From assembly GCA_020355945.1 (NCBI GenBank), contig CP070627.1, positions 6,184,462-6,196,850 on the forward strand: 12,389 nt of DNA, read 5' to 3'. This stretch comes from Candidatus Aminicenantota bacterium. Its GTDB lineage: Bacteria > Acidobacteriota > Aminicenantia > UBA2199. Under the pieces are notes generated by a model, which saw only the letters and a list, made by a program, of their open reading frames with translations, was not told the DNA's origin and did no database searches. Numbering within the stretch: position 1 is the stretch's first letter; the number at the start of each line of letters is the position of its first letter. Both the position numbers and the translations under genes were made by a program. Below are positions 5,044 through 12,389 of the stretch, one piece after another.

Positions 5044-7782
5044 ATGGATTGGACAGTGATTATTCAAGTGGCAATTACTTTAGCAGCACTTGGTTTTGGT
5101 GTCTATCAATATGTTAAACGTAGAAAGGATAAAGTACAGGATGTTAACCTGGAGTTGCAAGCAAAGAAAAAATTTGAAATGAAACAACAAAAGATGGAAG
5201 CCGGTAGTGAAAAATCAAGATACTGCCATGCCTTGAAAAATGAACTGGGAAAACTTGATTTGTTGGGCTCCCCGGATATTAAAAGTAAAACGGTAAGCCT
5301 GGAAGACGCATTTGTCTCTCTTTGTATCTCGGAATCCTGGCACTGCGATGATCGCTTTATGCCTGGTAAAAAAGCACTGGAAATGGAAACAGGACGCTTC
5401 CTGACACCGGAACAGGTGATGATACGTGCCTTCCGGGAATATAAACTGCTGGTTATCATTGGTGATCCGGGTTCGGGTAAAACCACCTTATTGAAGTACT
5501 ATGCTATGAATTGCCTTGATGAAATAAAATCCGGGAAATTGGGTTTTCCAGGGGCTGTATTACCTGTTTATTTTCCGCTGCGGGAACTGGAATTCGATAA
5601 TAATAACGAGCCGGTTTTATTCCCGGATAACCTGGCCAGATGGTCGGAAAGATTCCTGTTAAATATAACCGGAGAGCGGTTTCTTCGCTGGCTCCAGGAG
5701 GAGAAAACCCTGGTTTTGCTGGATGGGTTGGATGAAATCAGCAGTAAAGAACGCCGGCAAAATGTATGCCGCTGGATCGAGTCCATGTGCAGCGGACTTG
5801 AAAATGCCCGGTTTGTTGTTACTTCCAGGGCTACCGGGTATAGGAAACTGGATGGCATTGAGTTGGAAGTACCCCATCTTCGGGCAGATATCATGGATTT
5901 CTCCCCCCAACAACAAGAAATGTTTTTAAAAAAATGGTTCCGTGCGGTTTATTTATCCCAATTACCCCCGGTAGAAACGGGAACCCTGGAAAAGGCCAGG
6001 AAGCAAAACCAGGAGAAAATTGCAGACCGGAAGTCACAAACGATTATTGAATTTTTAAAACAAGAAGATAACAAAGCGGTGCGGGAATTGGCAGCGGTCC
6101 CCATGCTGCTGCAAATCATGGCGATTATCTGGAAAGACCATCAACATCTGCCGGAAAGCCGGTCCGAATTGTATGATGCCGCATTAAAATATTTACTGGA
6201 TTACCGGGATAGACGGCGAAAGATAAAACCCCTGCTGCGGGCTGAAAAAGCTCTCATGGTTTTGGCTCCCCTGGGACTATGGATGCAGGAAAAATTAATA
6301 AAAGATGAGGTGTCCAAAGTACAATTGTACAAATTTATACAGCCTATTCTAAATAAACTATCCGAACGACCCGCAGCACCTGTATTTTGTGAAAATTTGC
6401 GGGACCGCGCCGGGTTAATCGTTGACTATGATAAAAACCATTATATTTTTCGGCATAAATCTTTCCGGGAATTTCTCGCCGGGGTACAATTAGTAAAAGA
6501 GGCACTGCACCCGGGTCGAATGGAAACCTTAATCACTTATTTTAACGAGGATTGGTGGGAAGAAACGTTCCGATTTTTTATGAGTAAATCCGATGATGAG
6601 ATGTTTAATCAATTCATGCAGGCTTTATTTCAAGCCCCGGTCAGTCAACACCTGGATGATAATAAACAAAACTTGCTCCGGAACATGGTCATCGAAGCAC
6701 CGCAAAAGAAAATCGATGCCCTGGTGCAATGTTTGAATAGTGAAGGATTAAACAGTAACCAGAGGCGGTATGTGATGGACTGTTTAAAAACCATCGGCAC
6801 ACCAGAGGCACTGGAAGCCATTGCCAGTGCGGATAAAACCAAAATGGAGGAAACCAGCCGCGCCTATGCAGAGGATATTATTGCCGAGTCACGAACCAAA
6901 GCGGTACCGGCAGTGGAAATCGCTGCGCCCAAAGACCTGGATAAACTGGCCTCCTTCCGCAATCCTTTTGAAGACAATGTGGAATATATAAAAATCCCCG
7001 AAGGAACCTACAACTACTCGGTGACAAAAGAAAAGGTAACGGTCCCCGGTCTCTATTTTTGCAAATACCCGGTGACCAATAAACGCTATCGTAAATTTAT
7101 CAACTTTCTTGGCGGCAGGGAGAAAGAGCTTGAAAGGCAGCTTTCTTTTAACATGTTTGCGGAACGGCTGTTCGCTTTTGCAAAAACTATAGATGAATAC
7201 GCCGAATACCTGGGGAAAAATCCGGATAAATGGCAGGATAAACTCCGTTCTCGCTTTGATGATGAGAAAAAATTCAATGGTGAAGATCAACCGGTGGTGG
7301 CTGTCACCTGGTATGCGGCCCGGGCCTATTGCTTCTGGCTCTCCTGCCTGGAGGCGGCAGTGAAGGGAGACAACCGATTGGAGGACATCAGCCGCCTGGC
7401 TGAAATTTACAGGCTGCCCGACGAAAAAGAGTGGGAGTGGGCTGCCGGGGGTAACCCGGACGGTTCTGTTAGACCATATCCCTGGCGCCAAGACAGGGGC
7501 GAACCCAACCCCAATCTTGCCAATTACAATCAAAATGTCGGCGCCACCACACCGGTGGGCCGTTACCCGCAAGGCGCCACCCCCCACGGACTCATGGACA
7601 TGGCCGGTAATGTATGGGAATGGATGGAGAATCTTTATTCGGAAAATGAACCCTGGCCTTCTTTTCGGGGAGGTTCATGGTTTAATGATGTTTCTGCTCT
7701 TCGCTGCTCCGCGCGCTGTGGGTACGATCCGGTCGTCAGGCTCAGCGGCGGGGGTTTTCGTGTTGTTCGCGCCCAGTCATAA
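5044..7782 (+). CDS. Membrane-anchored NACHT-FGE DGR target protein 2
   Basis: Complete 912-residue paralog of target 1. Residues 3-24 form one membrane helix followed by KRRK, which predicts an outside N-terminus and a cytoplasmic remainder. A charged, possibly coiled linker spans about 25-70. The NACHT ATPase has Walker A GDPGSGKTT at 140-148, Walker B LVLLDGLDEI at 223-232 and RFVVTSRATGY at 256-266. The winged-helix-like FRHKSFREFLAG and a helical repeat region follow. The FGE/C-type-lectin-fold domain covers about 645-912 with PDEKEWEWAAGG, MDMAGNVWEW and FRGGSW, and ends in VR2 (variable residues 892-903). The segment after GGSW lacks the two FGE catalytic cysteines. The gene should bind a ligand through the variable surface and switch through NACHT oligomerisation, by analogy with STAND receptors. 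No effector domain other than the membrane anchor is evident. Confidence 0.92.
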   Translation: MDWTVIIQVAITLAALGFGVYQYVKRRKDKVQDVNLELQAKKKFEMKQQKMEAGSEKSRYCHALKNELGKLDLLGSPDIKSKTVSLEDAFVSLCISESWHCDDRFMPGKKALEMETGRFLTPEQVMIRAFREYKLLVIIGDPGSGKTTLLKYYAMNCLDEIKSGKLGFPGAVLPVYFPLRELEFDNNNEPVLFPDNLARWSERFLLNITGERFLRWLQEEKTLVLLDGLDEISSKERRQNVCRWIESMCSGLENARFVVTSRATGYRKLDGIELEVPHLRADIMDFSPQQQEMFLKKWFRAVYLSQLPPVETGTLEKARKQNQEKIADRKSQTIIEFLKQEDNKAVRELAAVPMLLQIMAIIWKDHQHLPESRSELYDAALKYLLDYRDRRRKIKPLLRAEKALMVLAPLGLWMQEKLIKDEVSKVQLYKFIQPILNKLSERPAAPVFCENLRDRAGLIVDYDKNHYIFRHKSFREFLAGVQLVKEALHPGRMETLITYFNEDWWEETFRFFMSKSDDEMFNQFMQALFQAPVSQHLDDNKQNLLRNMVIEAPQKKIDALVQCLNSEGLNSNQRRYVMDCLKTIGTPEALEAIASADKTKMEETSRAYAEDIIAESRTKAVPAVEIAAPKDLDKLASFRNPFEDNVEYIKIPEGTYNYSVTKEKVTVPGLYFCKYPVTNKRYRKFINFLGGREKELERQLSFNMFAERLFAFAKTIDEYAEYLGKNPDKWQDKLRSRFDDEKKFNGEDQPVVAVTWYAARAYCFWLSCLEAAVKGDNRLEDISRLAEIYRLPDEKEWEWAAGGNPDGSVRPYPWRQDRGEPNPNLANYNQNVGATTPVGRYPQGATPHGLMDMAGNVWEWMENLYSENEPWPSFRGGSWFNDVSALRCSARCGYDPVVRLSGGGFRVVRAQS
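7672..7780 (+). repeat. DGR variable repeat VR2
   Basis: Aligns without gaps to TR 3488-3596 (offset 4184). In the core 7717-7750, 13 of 17 template-adenine positions differ: eight to G, four to T and one to C. No C, G or T position is altered, and flanks 7687-7716 and 7753-7774 are identical to TR. The end carries CAG where TR has CAA. The encoded variable residues run from C892 to G902 and differ from VR1 at most variable codons. This is the cleaner of the two adenine-specific footprints. Confidence 0.96.
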
Positions 7783-7832
7783 TTGGCTCTCTGATACTCT
7801 GACCATCTGGTACTCTGGAGAGGCCTGGTTTT
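7783..7832 (+). promoter_or_regulatory. Conserved post-VR2 element (candidate DGR cis site)
   Basis: Counterpart of 2841-2890. GGCTCTC at 7785-7791 can pair with GAGAG and CC at 7818-7825 with one bulged G. ACCA-TC-TGGT at 7802-7811 lies at the tip. Homology with the target 1 flank ends after CTGGTTTT. The toxin gene on the other strand stops at 7852, leaving little room and no obvious terminator for the target gene. Confidence 0.4.
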
Positions 7833-7851
7833 ATTTAGACAAATTAAACAC

Positions 7852-8280
7852 CTATCCACAGCCCGGACAAGCCGGAACTCCACTGTCCTTTGCCTGTGTC
7901 CCCTTTTCCTCCTCCTGATTTTGGTCCTGCGGCTGTTCCTGTTCTTCTACTTTATTCTCTACCAGGTTTTTAAATTTCTTTATAAATTCTTCTTTATGCT
8001 TTTCACTAAGTTCTCCGATTCTTGCGATGACATCAATGCTCTTAACAGTAACAATCCGATCAACTTTTATTACTGACGTATTTCGCAAACTATTTAAGGA
8101 ATCACTCTCAACTAAGATCTCATTTTCACTTAATTTATCAGGTACAACTGAACTTATTGCAGATACAATCAAATCCTGGTATTTGTCCTTTGTTGTACAG
8201 ATAACTACGCAAGGTCTGACTTTGCGATTTGTGAATTCTGCAAATGGAAATGGTACTAATACAATATCCCCTGTTTTCAT
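7852..8280 (-). CDS. MazF/PemK-like endoribonuclease toxin
   Basis: Predicted mRNA interferase of a type II toxin-antitoxin module. The N-terminus GDIVLVPFPF at 4-13 followed by KVRPCVVI at 20-27 is the MazF/PemK signature. SAISS at 40-44 and SVIKVDRIVTV further on match the core beta strands. ATG at 8280 shares its A with the antitoxin TGA (TGATG), which indicates translational coupling. A TTG codon immediately upstream is a less likely start. The product has 142 residues, longer than the usual 105-120. After the last core helix (near ENKVEEQ), a hydrophilic tail of about 30 residues rich in Gln, Glu and Lys ends in ACPGCG, next to the conserved flank of target gene 2. The tail may come from loss of an original stop codon. 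Confidence 0.85.
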   Translation of the reverse strand: MKTGDIVLVPFPFAEFTNRKVRPCVVICTTKDKYQDLIVSAISSVVPDKLSENEILVESDSLNSLRNTSVIKVDRIVTVKSIDVIARIGELSEKHKEEFIKKFKNLVENKVEEQEQPQDQNQEEEKGTQAKDSGVPACPGCG

Positions 8281-8492
8281 CAATACTTTTTCTCGAGGTA
8301 ATCCTGGTAAATATCTTCCCGCTCGTCCTCCCAGAACGAGAATGCATTGGTTTGAGCCGAAAAATTTCTTATTTCTTCATCTTCGTCAAATTCTTCCAAA
8401 AAAGTAATGATGACCTTATATTTCTTTTTTTGAGGAAAACTCTCTAACGCAACGAATTTCTCGCCGTCATACATTCCTTTAATTGCTCTCAT
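8280..8492 (-). CDS. Putative antitoxin of the MazF-like pair
   Basis: A 70-residue acidic protein directly upstream of the toxin with a one-base stop-start overlap. The N-terminus MRAIKGMYDGEKFVALE and KYKVIITFLEE resemble small antitoxins paired with MazF-like or PIN toxins. The C-terminal half (EDEREDIYQDYLEKKY) is charged and may wrap the toxin. Start ATG 8492 is preceded by AAAAGGA about 8 nt upstream. The longer frame from TTG 8528 is rejected because it would begin at the promoter -10 region. I do not recognise a DNA-binding fold with certainty, so the family is assigned by context. Confidence 0.7.
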   Translation of the reverse strand: MRAIKGMYDGEKFVALESFPQKKKYKVIITFLEEFDEDEEIRNFSAQTNAFSFWEDEREDIYQDYLEKKY

Positions 8493-8519
8493 TTTTAAAT
8501 CCTTTTTATGCACATTAAT

Positions 8520-8548
8520 AATATACAATACTTTTTTTTATTTGTCAA
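8520..8548 (-). promoter_or_regulatory. Promoter of the toxin-antitoxin operon
   Basis: Reading leftward on the minus strand, a perfect TTGACA (8548-8543) is followed after 17 bases by TATATT (8525-8520). Transcription would start near 8513, giving a short leader with AAAAGGA before ATG 8492. No clear operator palindrome was seen. Confidence 0.7.
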
Positions 8549-8890
8549 GTTTATTGCCTAATGCTCCAGTAATTCTAATTTTGACCTATTTAGTGGCAAA
8601 AAAAAGAAAAAAGGGAAAAAACAAAAAAAGGTGCCAGGCAAGAATTCCAGAAAGCTCCCGTGAGTTATCGGTAATCTTAAAGATAAAATATTTACCTGTG
8701 CTCAACCCGGAAGTAAAGGAGACTGTTAATTATTTTCCTGGTTTTATTTTGCGTAAACATCTCCTTCTTTCAAAACACCATCCCTGGTTCTTCAGTCATT
8801 CAGTCAGAATTTGTTTGTTAAAATTCCCTCACACCTCCTGCCTACCTTTTTGACTGTCGTCTCGACTACCTCTGTGTGCTCAGTGTCTAA
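8549..8890 (+). other. Intergenic stretch without a convincing gene
   Basis: About 340 nt between the TA promoter and the terminator of the leftward operon. It contains an A-rich tract at about 8597-8630, followed by GGTGCCAGGCA, which recalls one half of REP-like palindromes but lacks its partner. The only long plus-strand frame starts at a TTG, has no ribosome binding site and encodes a low-quality sequence. I see no RNA gene or repeat array. Confidence 0.5.
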
Positions 8891-8891
8891 A

Positions 8892-8920
8892 AAGCCCGGC
8901 TTAATCGTAATGTTTCCCGG
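8892..8920 (-). terminator. Candidate terminator of the leftward operon
   Basis: On the minus strand, CCCGG (8920-8916) and CCGGG (8898-8894) form a stem with a long loop, followed by CTTTTT. An alternative GCTTAA/TTAAGC stem overlaps it. It lies just after the stop of the small membrane protein gene. The short stem keeps confidence moderate. Confidence 0.4.
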
Positions 8921-8926
8921 GTTAAG

Positions 8927-9097
8927 CTAAAAGCCCTTTAGTGATACCCCGGCGGCAAGCAAAACATAACCGACCAACATTATCCAGTACTGGTACTGGG
9001 TAGCGATCGGGATGTTGACAAAGTGTGCCACTAAACTAATGATAACCAAGATTAACGAAATGATAAATACAATCTTTTTAGGTGGTGTAAGTCTCAT
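8927..9097 (-). CDS. Small two-helix membrane protein, 56 aa
   Basis: The ATG at 9097 opens a frame to TAG at 8929-8927. The peptide begins MRLTPPKKIVFIISLILV and has two hydrophobic stretches, about residues 9-28 and 38-52, separated by HFVNIPIATQYQYW. It ends in VSLKGF. The LTPPKK start, a helix, a short polar loop with aromatic residues, a second helix and a terminal LKGL/LKGF resemble a conserved uncharacterised small membrane protein I recall from diverse uncultivated bacteria. Two basic residues before helix 1 suggest both ends are cytoplasmic. It lies 152 nt downstream of ruvB behind a hairpin, so it may be separately transcribed. Function is unknown. Confidence 0.75.
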   Translation of the reverse strand: MRLTPPKKIVFIISLILVIISLVAHFVNIPIATQYQYWIMLVGYVLLAAGVSLKGF

Positions 9098-9130
9098 TTT
9101 GACCCCCTGGTCTTTTAGATTTAAATAAAA

Positions 9131-9157
9131 AAGCTCTCTTACTTGCTGGAAGTAAGA
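9131..9157 (-). terminator. Candidate terminator after ruvB
   Basis: An 8-bp perfect stem (9137-9144 with 9150-9157) encloses a 5-nt loop. On the minus strand it is followed by GAGC and then TTTTTT. The stem is AT-rich and the U run starts four bases late, so it may be weak. It lies between ruvB and the small membrane protein gene. Confidence 0.4.
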
Positions 9158-9249
9158 TTGTGCCTCTTTTAAATTGCTTTTTCATGAGGATACATATTAT
9201 TACAAAAAAAAAAAAAATCAAGAGGAAAATGTCAAAAAGAATTGCTTTT

Positions 9250-10278
9250 TTAAAATAATGATCTTTGATCACCCGGAAGGTCCTTTTTAAAATGTTTATA
9301 CGCCTTGTCCGTCGCTACCCGGCCCCGCGTCGTGATCTTTAAAAAACCCTGTTGGATGAGATAGGGTTCATACACATCCAATAAGGTGTCTTTCTCCTCC
9401 TGGATAGAGGTGGATAACGTGGATAACCCCACTGGCCCCCCTCCAAAATGATCGATAATCGTTAATAATATTTTGCGGTCCGTCTGATCAAATCCCTCTT
9501 CATCCACTTCTAAGGCCTTAAACGCTAAGTCCGTGATTTGAGGGTCAATCACCCCTTCACCTTCCACCTGGGCAAAATCCCGCACCCGTTTGAGCAATTT
9601 ATTAGCCACCCGCGGCGTCCCCCGGGAACGAAGCGCAATCGCCCGGGCTGCTTTGGGATATATCTTTATATCCAAAATCTTCGCACTGCGAATTAATACC
9701 TCTACCAACTCTTCAACATTATAAAAATCCAGGTGAATCATGATGCCAAATCGGTCTCTTAAAGGGGAAGACAACAACCCGGCCCGGGTAGTGGCCCCAA
9801 TCAAGGTAAAATGGTTGATGTTAAGGGAGATGTTCTTCGCACCTACACCTTGACCGATAATCACATCTAACTGGAAATCCTCCATGGCTTTATATAATAT
9901 TTCTTCAAGAGACGTTTTCAACCGGTGAATCTCATCAATAAACAACACGTCATACAATTCCAGGTCAGTGAGAATAGCAGAGAGATCACCCTTTCTTTCC
10001 AAAATAGGGCCGGAGGTTTGCCGGATATTGACACCGATTTCTTTGGCAATAATATGGGCTAATGTGGTTTTACCCAACCCTGGCGGGCCATAAAGTAATA
10101 CATGGTCCAACGGCTCTTCTCGCTGTTTTGCACCTTTTACATAGGTTTTCAGGTTCTCTACCCGCTGCTTCTGACCGATAAATTCATCAAAAAAAGAAGG
10201 CCTTAAGTTTTGTTCAAATTTTACTTCCTCCGGGGTATCATCCGGCTTTTTGATATTATCCGAAACGTCGTTACTCAT
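9250..10278 (-). CDS. ruvB: Holliday junction branch migration ATPase RuvB
   Basis: AAA+ motor that forms hexameric rings beside RuvA on four-way DNA junctions and drives branch migration during recombinational repair. The 342 residues are of usual length. Motifs visible are [11 protein letters not shown] at 27-36, Walker [10 protein letters not shown] at 64-72, Walker [11 protein letters not shown] at 111-120, sensor 1 GATTRAG at 161-167, the arginine finger R174 in SPLRDRFG, sensor 2 region [17 protein letters not shown], and the C-terminal winged helix with FGGGPVGL and RGRVAT. ATG 10278 overlaps the ruvA stop by four bases (ATGA), indicating coupled translation. Nothing appears degraded. 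Confidence 0.98.
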   Translation of the reverse strand: MSNDVSDNIKKPDDTPEEVKFEQNLRPSFFDEFIGQKQRVENLKTYVKGAKQREEPLDHVLLYGPPGLGKTTLAHIIAKEIGVNIRQTSGPILERKGDLSAILTDLELYDVLFIDEIHRLKTSLEEILYKAMEDFQLDVIIGQGVGAKNISLNINHFTLIGATTRAGLLSSPLRDRFGIMIHLDFYNVEELVEVLIRSAKILDIKIYPKAARAIALRSRGTPRVANKLLKRVRDFAQVEGEGVIDPQITDLAFKALEVDEEGFDQTDRKILLTIIDHFGGGPVGLSTLSTSIQEEKDTLLDVYEPYLIQQGFLKITTRGRVATDKAYKHFKKDLPGDQRSLF

Positions 10279-10859
10279 AATTTACTGATCTTCTTCAACG
10301 CCAACTTAAACAGTTCCTCGAAAGAGTTACTCTGGGCGTGTTCTTTAAGGGTCTTATTGACTACTTCCTTGACCCCTTTGGCCGGGTATCCCAGGTTCAC
10401 CAACCCGGAGATTAAGTCGTCTCTTAACTGTACTGTTTCTTCCACCTGTTCTTCTTCCAGTTCCAGTTTGCCGGTCAGTTCCAGGATAACTCGCTGGGCG
10501 GTTTTTTTACCAATACCGGGGATAGAACTGATCCTGGCAATATCACCGTTGTTAATAGCTTCTACCAGTTCATTGGTGGAAAAGGCAGAAATGAGTGAGA
10601 GAGCGGTTTTGCCTCCCACCCCGGATATGGAAGTGAATTTCTGGAAAAAGAATTTTTCCTTAAGGGTTAAAAAACCGTAGAGTATCATCTGGTCGTCTTT
10701 CACCCGCAGGACCGTATGAAGTAAAACCTCTTTTTCATCTTTTAATTTCGAGTAATTGGAAACCGGTATCAGCACATGGTAAATCGCCCCGCTGCCGGTT
10801 TCTATATGCACTTCACCGGGTGTAATCGCAAACACACGACCTTTAATTGCTGAAATCAT
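10275..10859 (-). CDS. ruvA: Holliday junction DNA helicase subunit RuvA
   Basis: Tetrameric protein that binds four-way junctions and loads RuvB. The start at ATG 10859 gives 194 residues beginning [12 protein letters not shown], matching the family N-terminus, with AAGGA well placed upstream. A longer in-frame extension to 10925 has no family similarity and is excluded. An N-terminal OB fold spans about 1-64 and includes [13 protein letters not shown] at its end. Two helix-hairpin-helix motifs follow ([14 protein letters not shown] and [16 protein letters not shown]). An acidic linker and the C-terminal RuvB-binding domain ([15 protein letters not shown]) complete it. The 151-nt gap from ruvC is unusually large in this compact operon and contains a long hairpin. 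Confidence 0.97.
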   Translation of the reverse strand: MISAIKGRVFAITPGEVHIETGSGAIYHVLIPVSNYSKLKDEKEVLLHTVLRVKDDQMILYGFLTLKEKFFFQKFTSISGVGGKTALSLISAFSTNELVEAINNGDIARISSIPGIGKKTAQRVILELTGKLELEEEQVEETVQLRDDLISGLVNLGYPAKGVKEVVNKTLKEHAQSNSFEELFKLALKKISKL

Positions 10860-10950
10860 TTTATCTTTTCCTTTTAAAATGTACCACAGCGTTCTGACAG
10901 AGTGCATAGGCCTGTACATGTGCACCCTTTAATGAGAAGTTTTTGGAGGT

Positions 10951-10980
10951 GTCGGAACCTTTTTTCAAAAAGGTTCTGAC
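10951..10980. repeat. Long inverted repeat between ruvC and ruvA
   Basis: GTCGGAACCTTTT (10951-10963) pairs with AAAAGGTTCTGAC (10968-10980) across a 4-nt loop, giving 13 pairs including one G-T. It lies in the ruvC-ruvA gap. No U tract follows on the minus strand, so it does not look like a full terminator. It could be an mRNA stability or processing element, or a dispersed palindromic repeat. Confidence 0.7.
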
Positions 10981-11010
10981 CCGCCGGAGGCATTAGATAG
11001 TTTTTTTCTT

Positions 11011-11481
11011 TTAGCATTTTACATGTAATAAGTGGCAATAGGCCACGGCCAGGGCATCGCTTTCGTCGCTGCCCAGTTTTTTTTCTTTGATGTTCAGCAG
11101 GGTTTTGACCATCCTGGCCACCTGGGCTTTTAATGCGCCCCCAGTGCCGGTAAGGGCCAGTTTGATTTCCCTGGGGGAGTAATAGTTCAATTCAATGTTT
11201 GCGGCAATCAGGGAACCCAACACCACACCCCGGACTTTGGCAAGGATATTCATGGATTTGACGTTTTTGCCCAGGAAACCTTCTTCGATGGCAGCACTGT
11301 CAATAGGAAATTGACTATAAAAGTCTTTCAATCGCTGCCATAAAGTTTTCATTTTCCGGTTAAAATCCTTTTCCTTCAATTTGATCTCTTCCGAATAGAT
11401 GTAAGATATCTTATTATTTTCTTTCTTTAAGATACCGATGCCAAAACTGATGGAACCGGGATCAAAACCGATAACCAGCAT
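11011..11481 (-). CDS. ruvC: Crossover junction endodeoxyribonuclease RuvC
   Basis: Dimeric RNase H-fold resolvase that nicks Holliday junctions symmetrically. The 156 residues are of family length. Four acidic catalytic positions are visible: D7 in GFDPGS, E66 in AAIEEGFLGKN, and D139 and D142 in SDESDALAVAYCH. ATG 11481 shares its A with the yebC stop (TAATG), a typical translational-coupling overlap. It should act with the downstream RuvA and RuvB to resolve junctions after branch migration. Confidence 0.97.
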   Translation of the reverse strand: MLVIGFDPGSISFGIGILKKENNKISYIYSEEIKLKEKDFNRKMKTLWQRLKDFYSQFPIDSAAIEEGFLGKNVKSMNILAKVRGVVLGSLIAANIELNYYSPREIKLALTGTGGALKAQVARMVKTLLNIKEKKLGSDESDALAVAYCHLLHVKC

Positions 11482-12233
11482 TAAGCTTCGCTGTATTTTT
11501 CGATTTCTTCGGCGGAAATGTCAAAATTGGACCAGACATTCTGGACATCGTCCAGTTCTTCCAATTTATCCGCCAGTTTCATCATTTGTTCGGCTTGTTT
11601 GCCTGTCAATTTCACAAAGGTAGAGGGGAGCATGGCGATTTCAGCGGATTCGGTTTCGATTTCTTTGGCTTTAATCGCTTCCAGGACCTTACTAAAATCC
11701 TCCACGGCAGTGCTCACTTCGTAATTTTCGTCTTCGGTTTTCATATCCTCAGCGCCGTTGTCCAGGACGATCTCCATTAATTCATCTTCATCGATAGCGC
11801 TTTGGGGTATAATAATCAGCCCTTTTTTTTTGAACATCCAGCCGACACAGCCTTTTTCTCCCAGGTTTCCATTGTATTTGGAGAAGACATGGCGGACTTC
11901 GGCTACTGTCCGGTTTTTATTATCGGTCAGGCACTCCACCAGGATGGCCACGCCCCCGGGTCCATACCCTTCATAAGTGATACCTTCATAGCTAACACCC
12001 TCTAATTCTCCGGTGCCGCGCATGATTGCTTTTTTGATATTATCTGCCGGCATATTTACGGCTTTAGCCGCATCGATGGCATGGCGCAGCGCCGCATTGG
12101 AATCCGGGTCACCACCGCCTACTTTAGCAGCATAAGTAAGCTCCCGGATGTGACGGGTAAAAACTTTACCCCGCTTCGCATCCGCGGCTGCTTTCTTATG
12201 CTTTATCGAGTGCCATTTTGAATGTCCTGACAT
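11481..12233 (-). CDS. yebC: YebC/TACO1-family protein
   Basis: Conserved cytoplasmic protein of the YebC/PmpR/TACO1 family. It was first described as a DNA-binding transcriptional regulator and more recently linked to translation of difficult (for example proline-rich) stretches. Which role holds here cannot be read from the sequence. The 250 residues begin [23 protein letters not shown] and contain [34 protein letters not shown] and GCVGWMF, all family signatures. AAGGAG lies about 7 nt before ATG 12233, inside the last codons of the upstream hydrolase gene. Its position upstream of ruvC is a widespread bacterial arrangement. Confidence 0.97.
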   Translation of the reverse strand: MSGHSKWHSIKHKKAAADAKRGKVFTRHIRELTYAAKVGGGDPDSNAALRHAIDAAKAVNMPADNIKKAIMRGTGELEGVSYEGITYEGYGPGGVAILVECLTDNKNRTVAEVRHVFSKYNGNLGEKGCVGWMFKKKGLIIIPQSAIDEDELMEIVLDNGAEDMKTEDENYEVSTAVEDFSKVLEAIKAKEIETESAEIAMLPSTFVKLTGKQAEQMMKLADKLEELDDVQNVWSNFDISAEEIEKYSEA

Positions 12234-12236
12234 GGT

Positions 12237-12389
12237 TTATCTCCTTAAAATAATTTCTTTTAGCTCTTCTGACAAATACGTATGATTGAATTTCTTTTTA
12301 GCTTCCAGATGCATCTTCTCAACATCTTCATCGGAATATGTGGGATCGTAATGAAATAAAAATAATTGTTTAACTTCCCCTTTGATGGC
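12237..12389 (-). CDS. Metallo-beta-lactamase-fold hydrolase, C-terminal fragment
   Basis: The last 50 codons of a gene that continues beyond the right edge end in TAA at 12239-12237. The peptide VKQLFLFHYDPTYSDEDVEK matches the C-terminal region of MBL-fold hydrolases, where the histidine in LFHYDP is one of the late metal ligands. A Lys-rich helix follows. The stop lies three bases before the yebC ATG, so the gene is probably the upstream member of the same operon. The substrate cannot be inferred from this fragment. Confidence 0.75.
   Translation of the reverse strand, partial: AIKGEVKQLFLFHYDPTYSDEDVEKMHLEAKKKFNHTYLSEELKEIILRR

Noticed and set aside
6889..7587. 232-codon minus-strand frame inside target gene 2
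   Set aside because: It is antisense to the strongly supported FGE domain, and a similar shadow exists in target 1. It reflects codon usage rather than a gene.
8542..8853. 103-codon plus-strand frame between the TA promoter and the small membrane protein gene
   Set aside because: It starts at TTG, has no ribosome binding site and is low-complexity at the start; it overlaps the TA promoter on the other strand.
9078..9272. 64-codon minus-strand frame with a hydrophobic stretch
   Set aside because: The hydrophobicity comes from a poly-A/poly-T tract. It overlaps the ruvB end and crosses the better-supported small membrane protein gene in another frame.
10860..10925. 22-residue N-terminal extension of ruvA
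   Set aside because: The family N-terminus MISAIKGRV begins at 10859 with a good AAGGA site; the extension has no similarity to RuvA.

Overview
The window carries a complete diversity-generating retroelement (DGR) with two diversified target genes. It is followed by a toxin-antitoxin pair and, on the opposite strand, a conserved Holliday-junction housekeeping operon. Base composition is moderate, ribosome binding sites are canonical, and a yebC-ruvC-ruvA-ruvB cluster is present, so this is a bacterium. It is probably an uncultivated lineage of the Deltaproteobacteria, FCB or KSB1-like sort, but the phylum cannot be fixed from this sequence.

Positions 1-4916 (plus strand) hold the DGR core. 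First comes a membrane-anchored NACHT ATPase fused to a C-terminal formylglycine-generating-enzyme-like (FGE, C-type-lectin fold) domain, ending in variable repeat VR1 (2730-2838). Then come the accessory gene avd (3101-3439), the template repeat TR (3488-3596), about 300 nt of strongly structured spacer RNA, and a DGR-type reverse transcriptase (3894-4916). A second, paralogous NACHT-FGE gene (5044-7782) has its own promoter-like sequence and ends in VR2 (7672-7780). In the 34-nt mutable core, VR1 differs from TR at 9 of 17 template adenines and VR2 at 13 of 17. Template C, G and T positions are unchanged in VR2, and VR1 has a single exception (T to G at 2815). This is the hallmark of adenine-directed mutagenic retrohoming, and it has hit two genes from one template.

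The two targets have different N-termini and only moderately similar NACHT regions. They are nearly identical at the DNA level from the start of the FGE domain to about 50 nt past the stop codon, which suggests that the diversifiable receptor module moves between paralogs by gene conversion. Both FGE domains lack the catalytic cysteine pair, so they are probably binding scaffolds. The predicted topology places them, with the NACHT switch, in the cytoplasm. A reasonable model is a hypermutable intracellular ligand or phage sensor coupled to a signalling ATPase.

Positions 7852-8548 (minus strand) encode a MazF/PemK-like toxin behind a small putative antitoxin, with a strong promoter. Positions 8549-8890 hold no convincing gene. 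From 8927 to the right edge (minus strand) lie a 56-residue two-helix membrane protein, ruvB, ruvA, ruvC, yebC and the C-terminal end of a metallo-beta-lactamase-fold hydrolase. Their tight overlaps point to one conserved operon read leftward.
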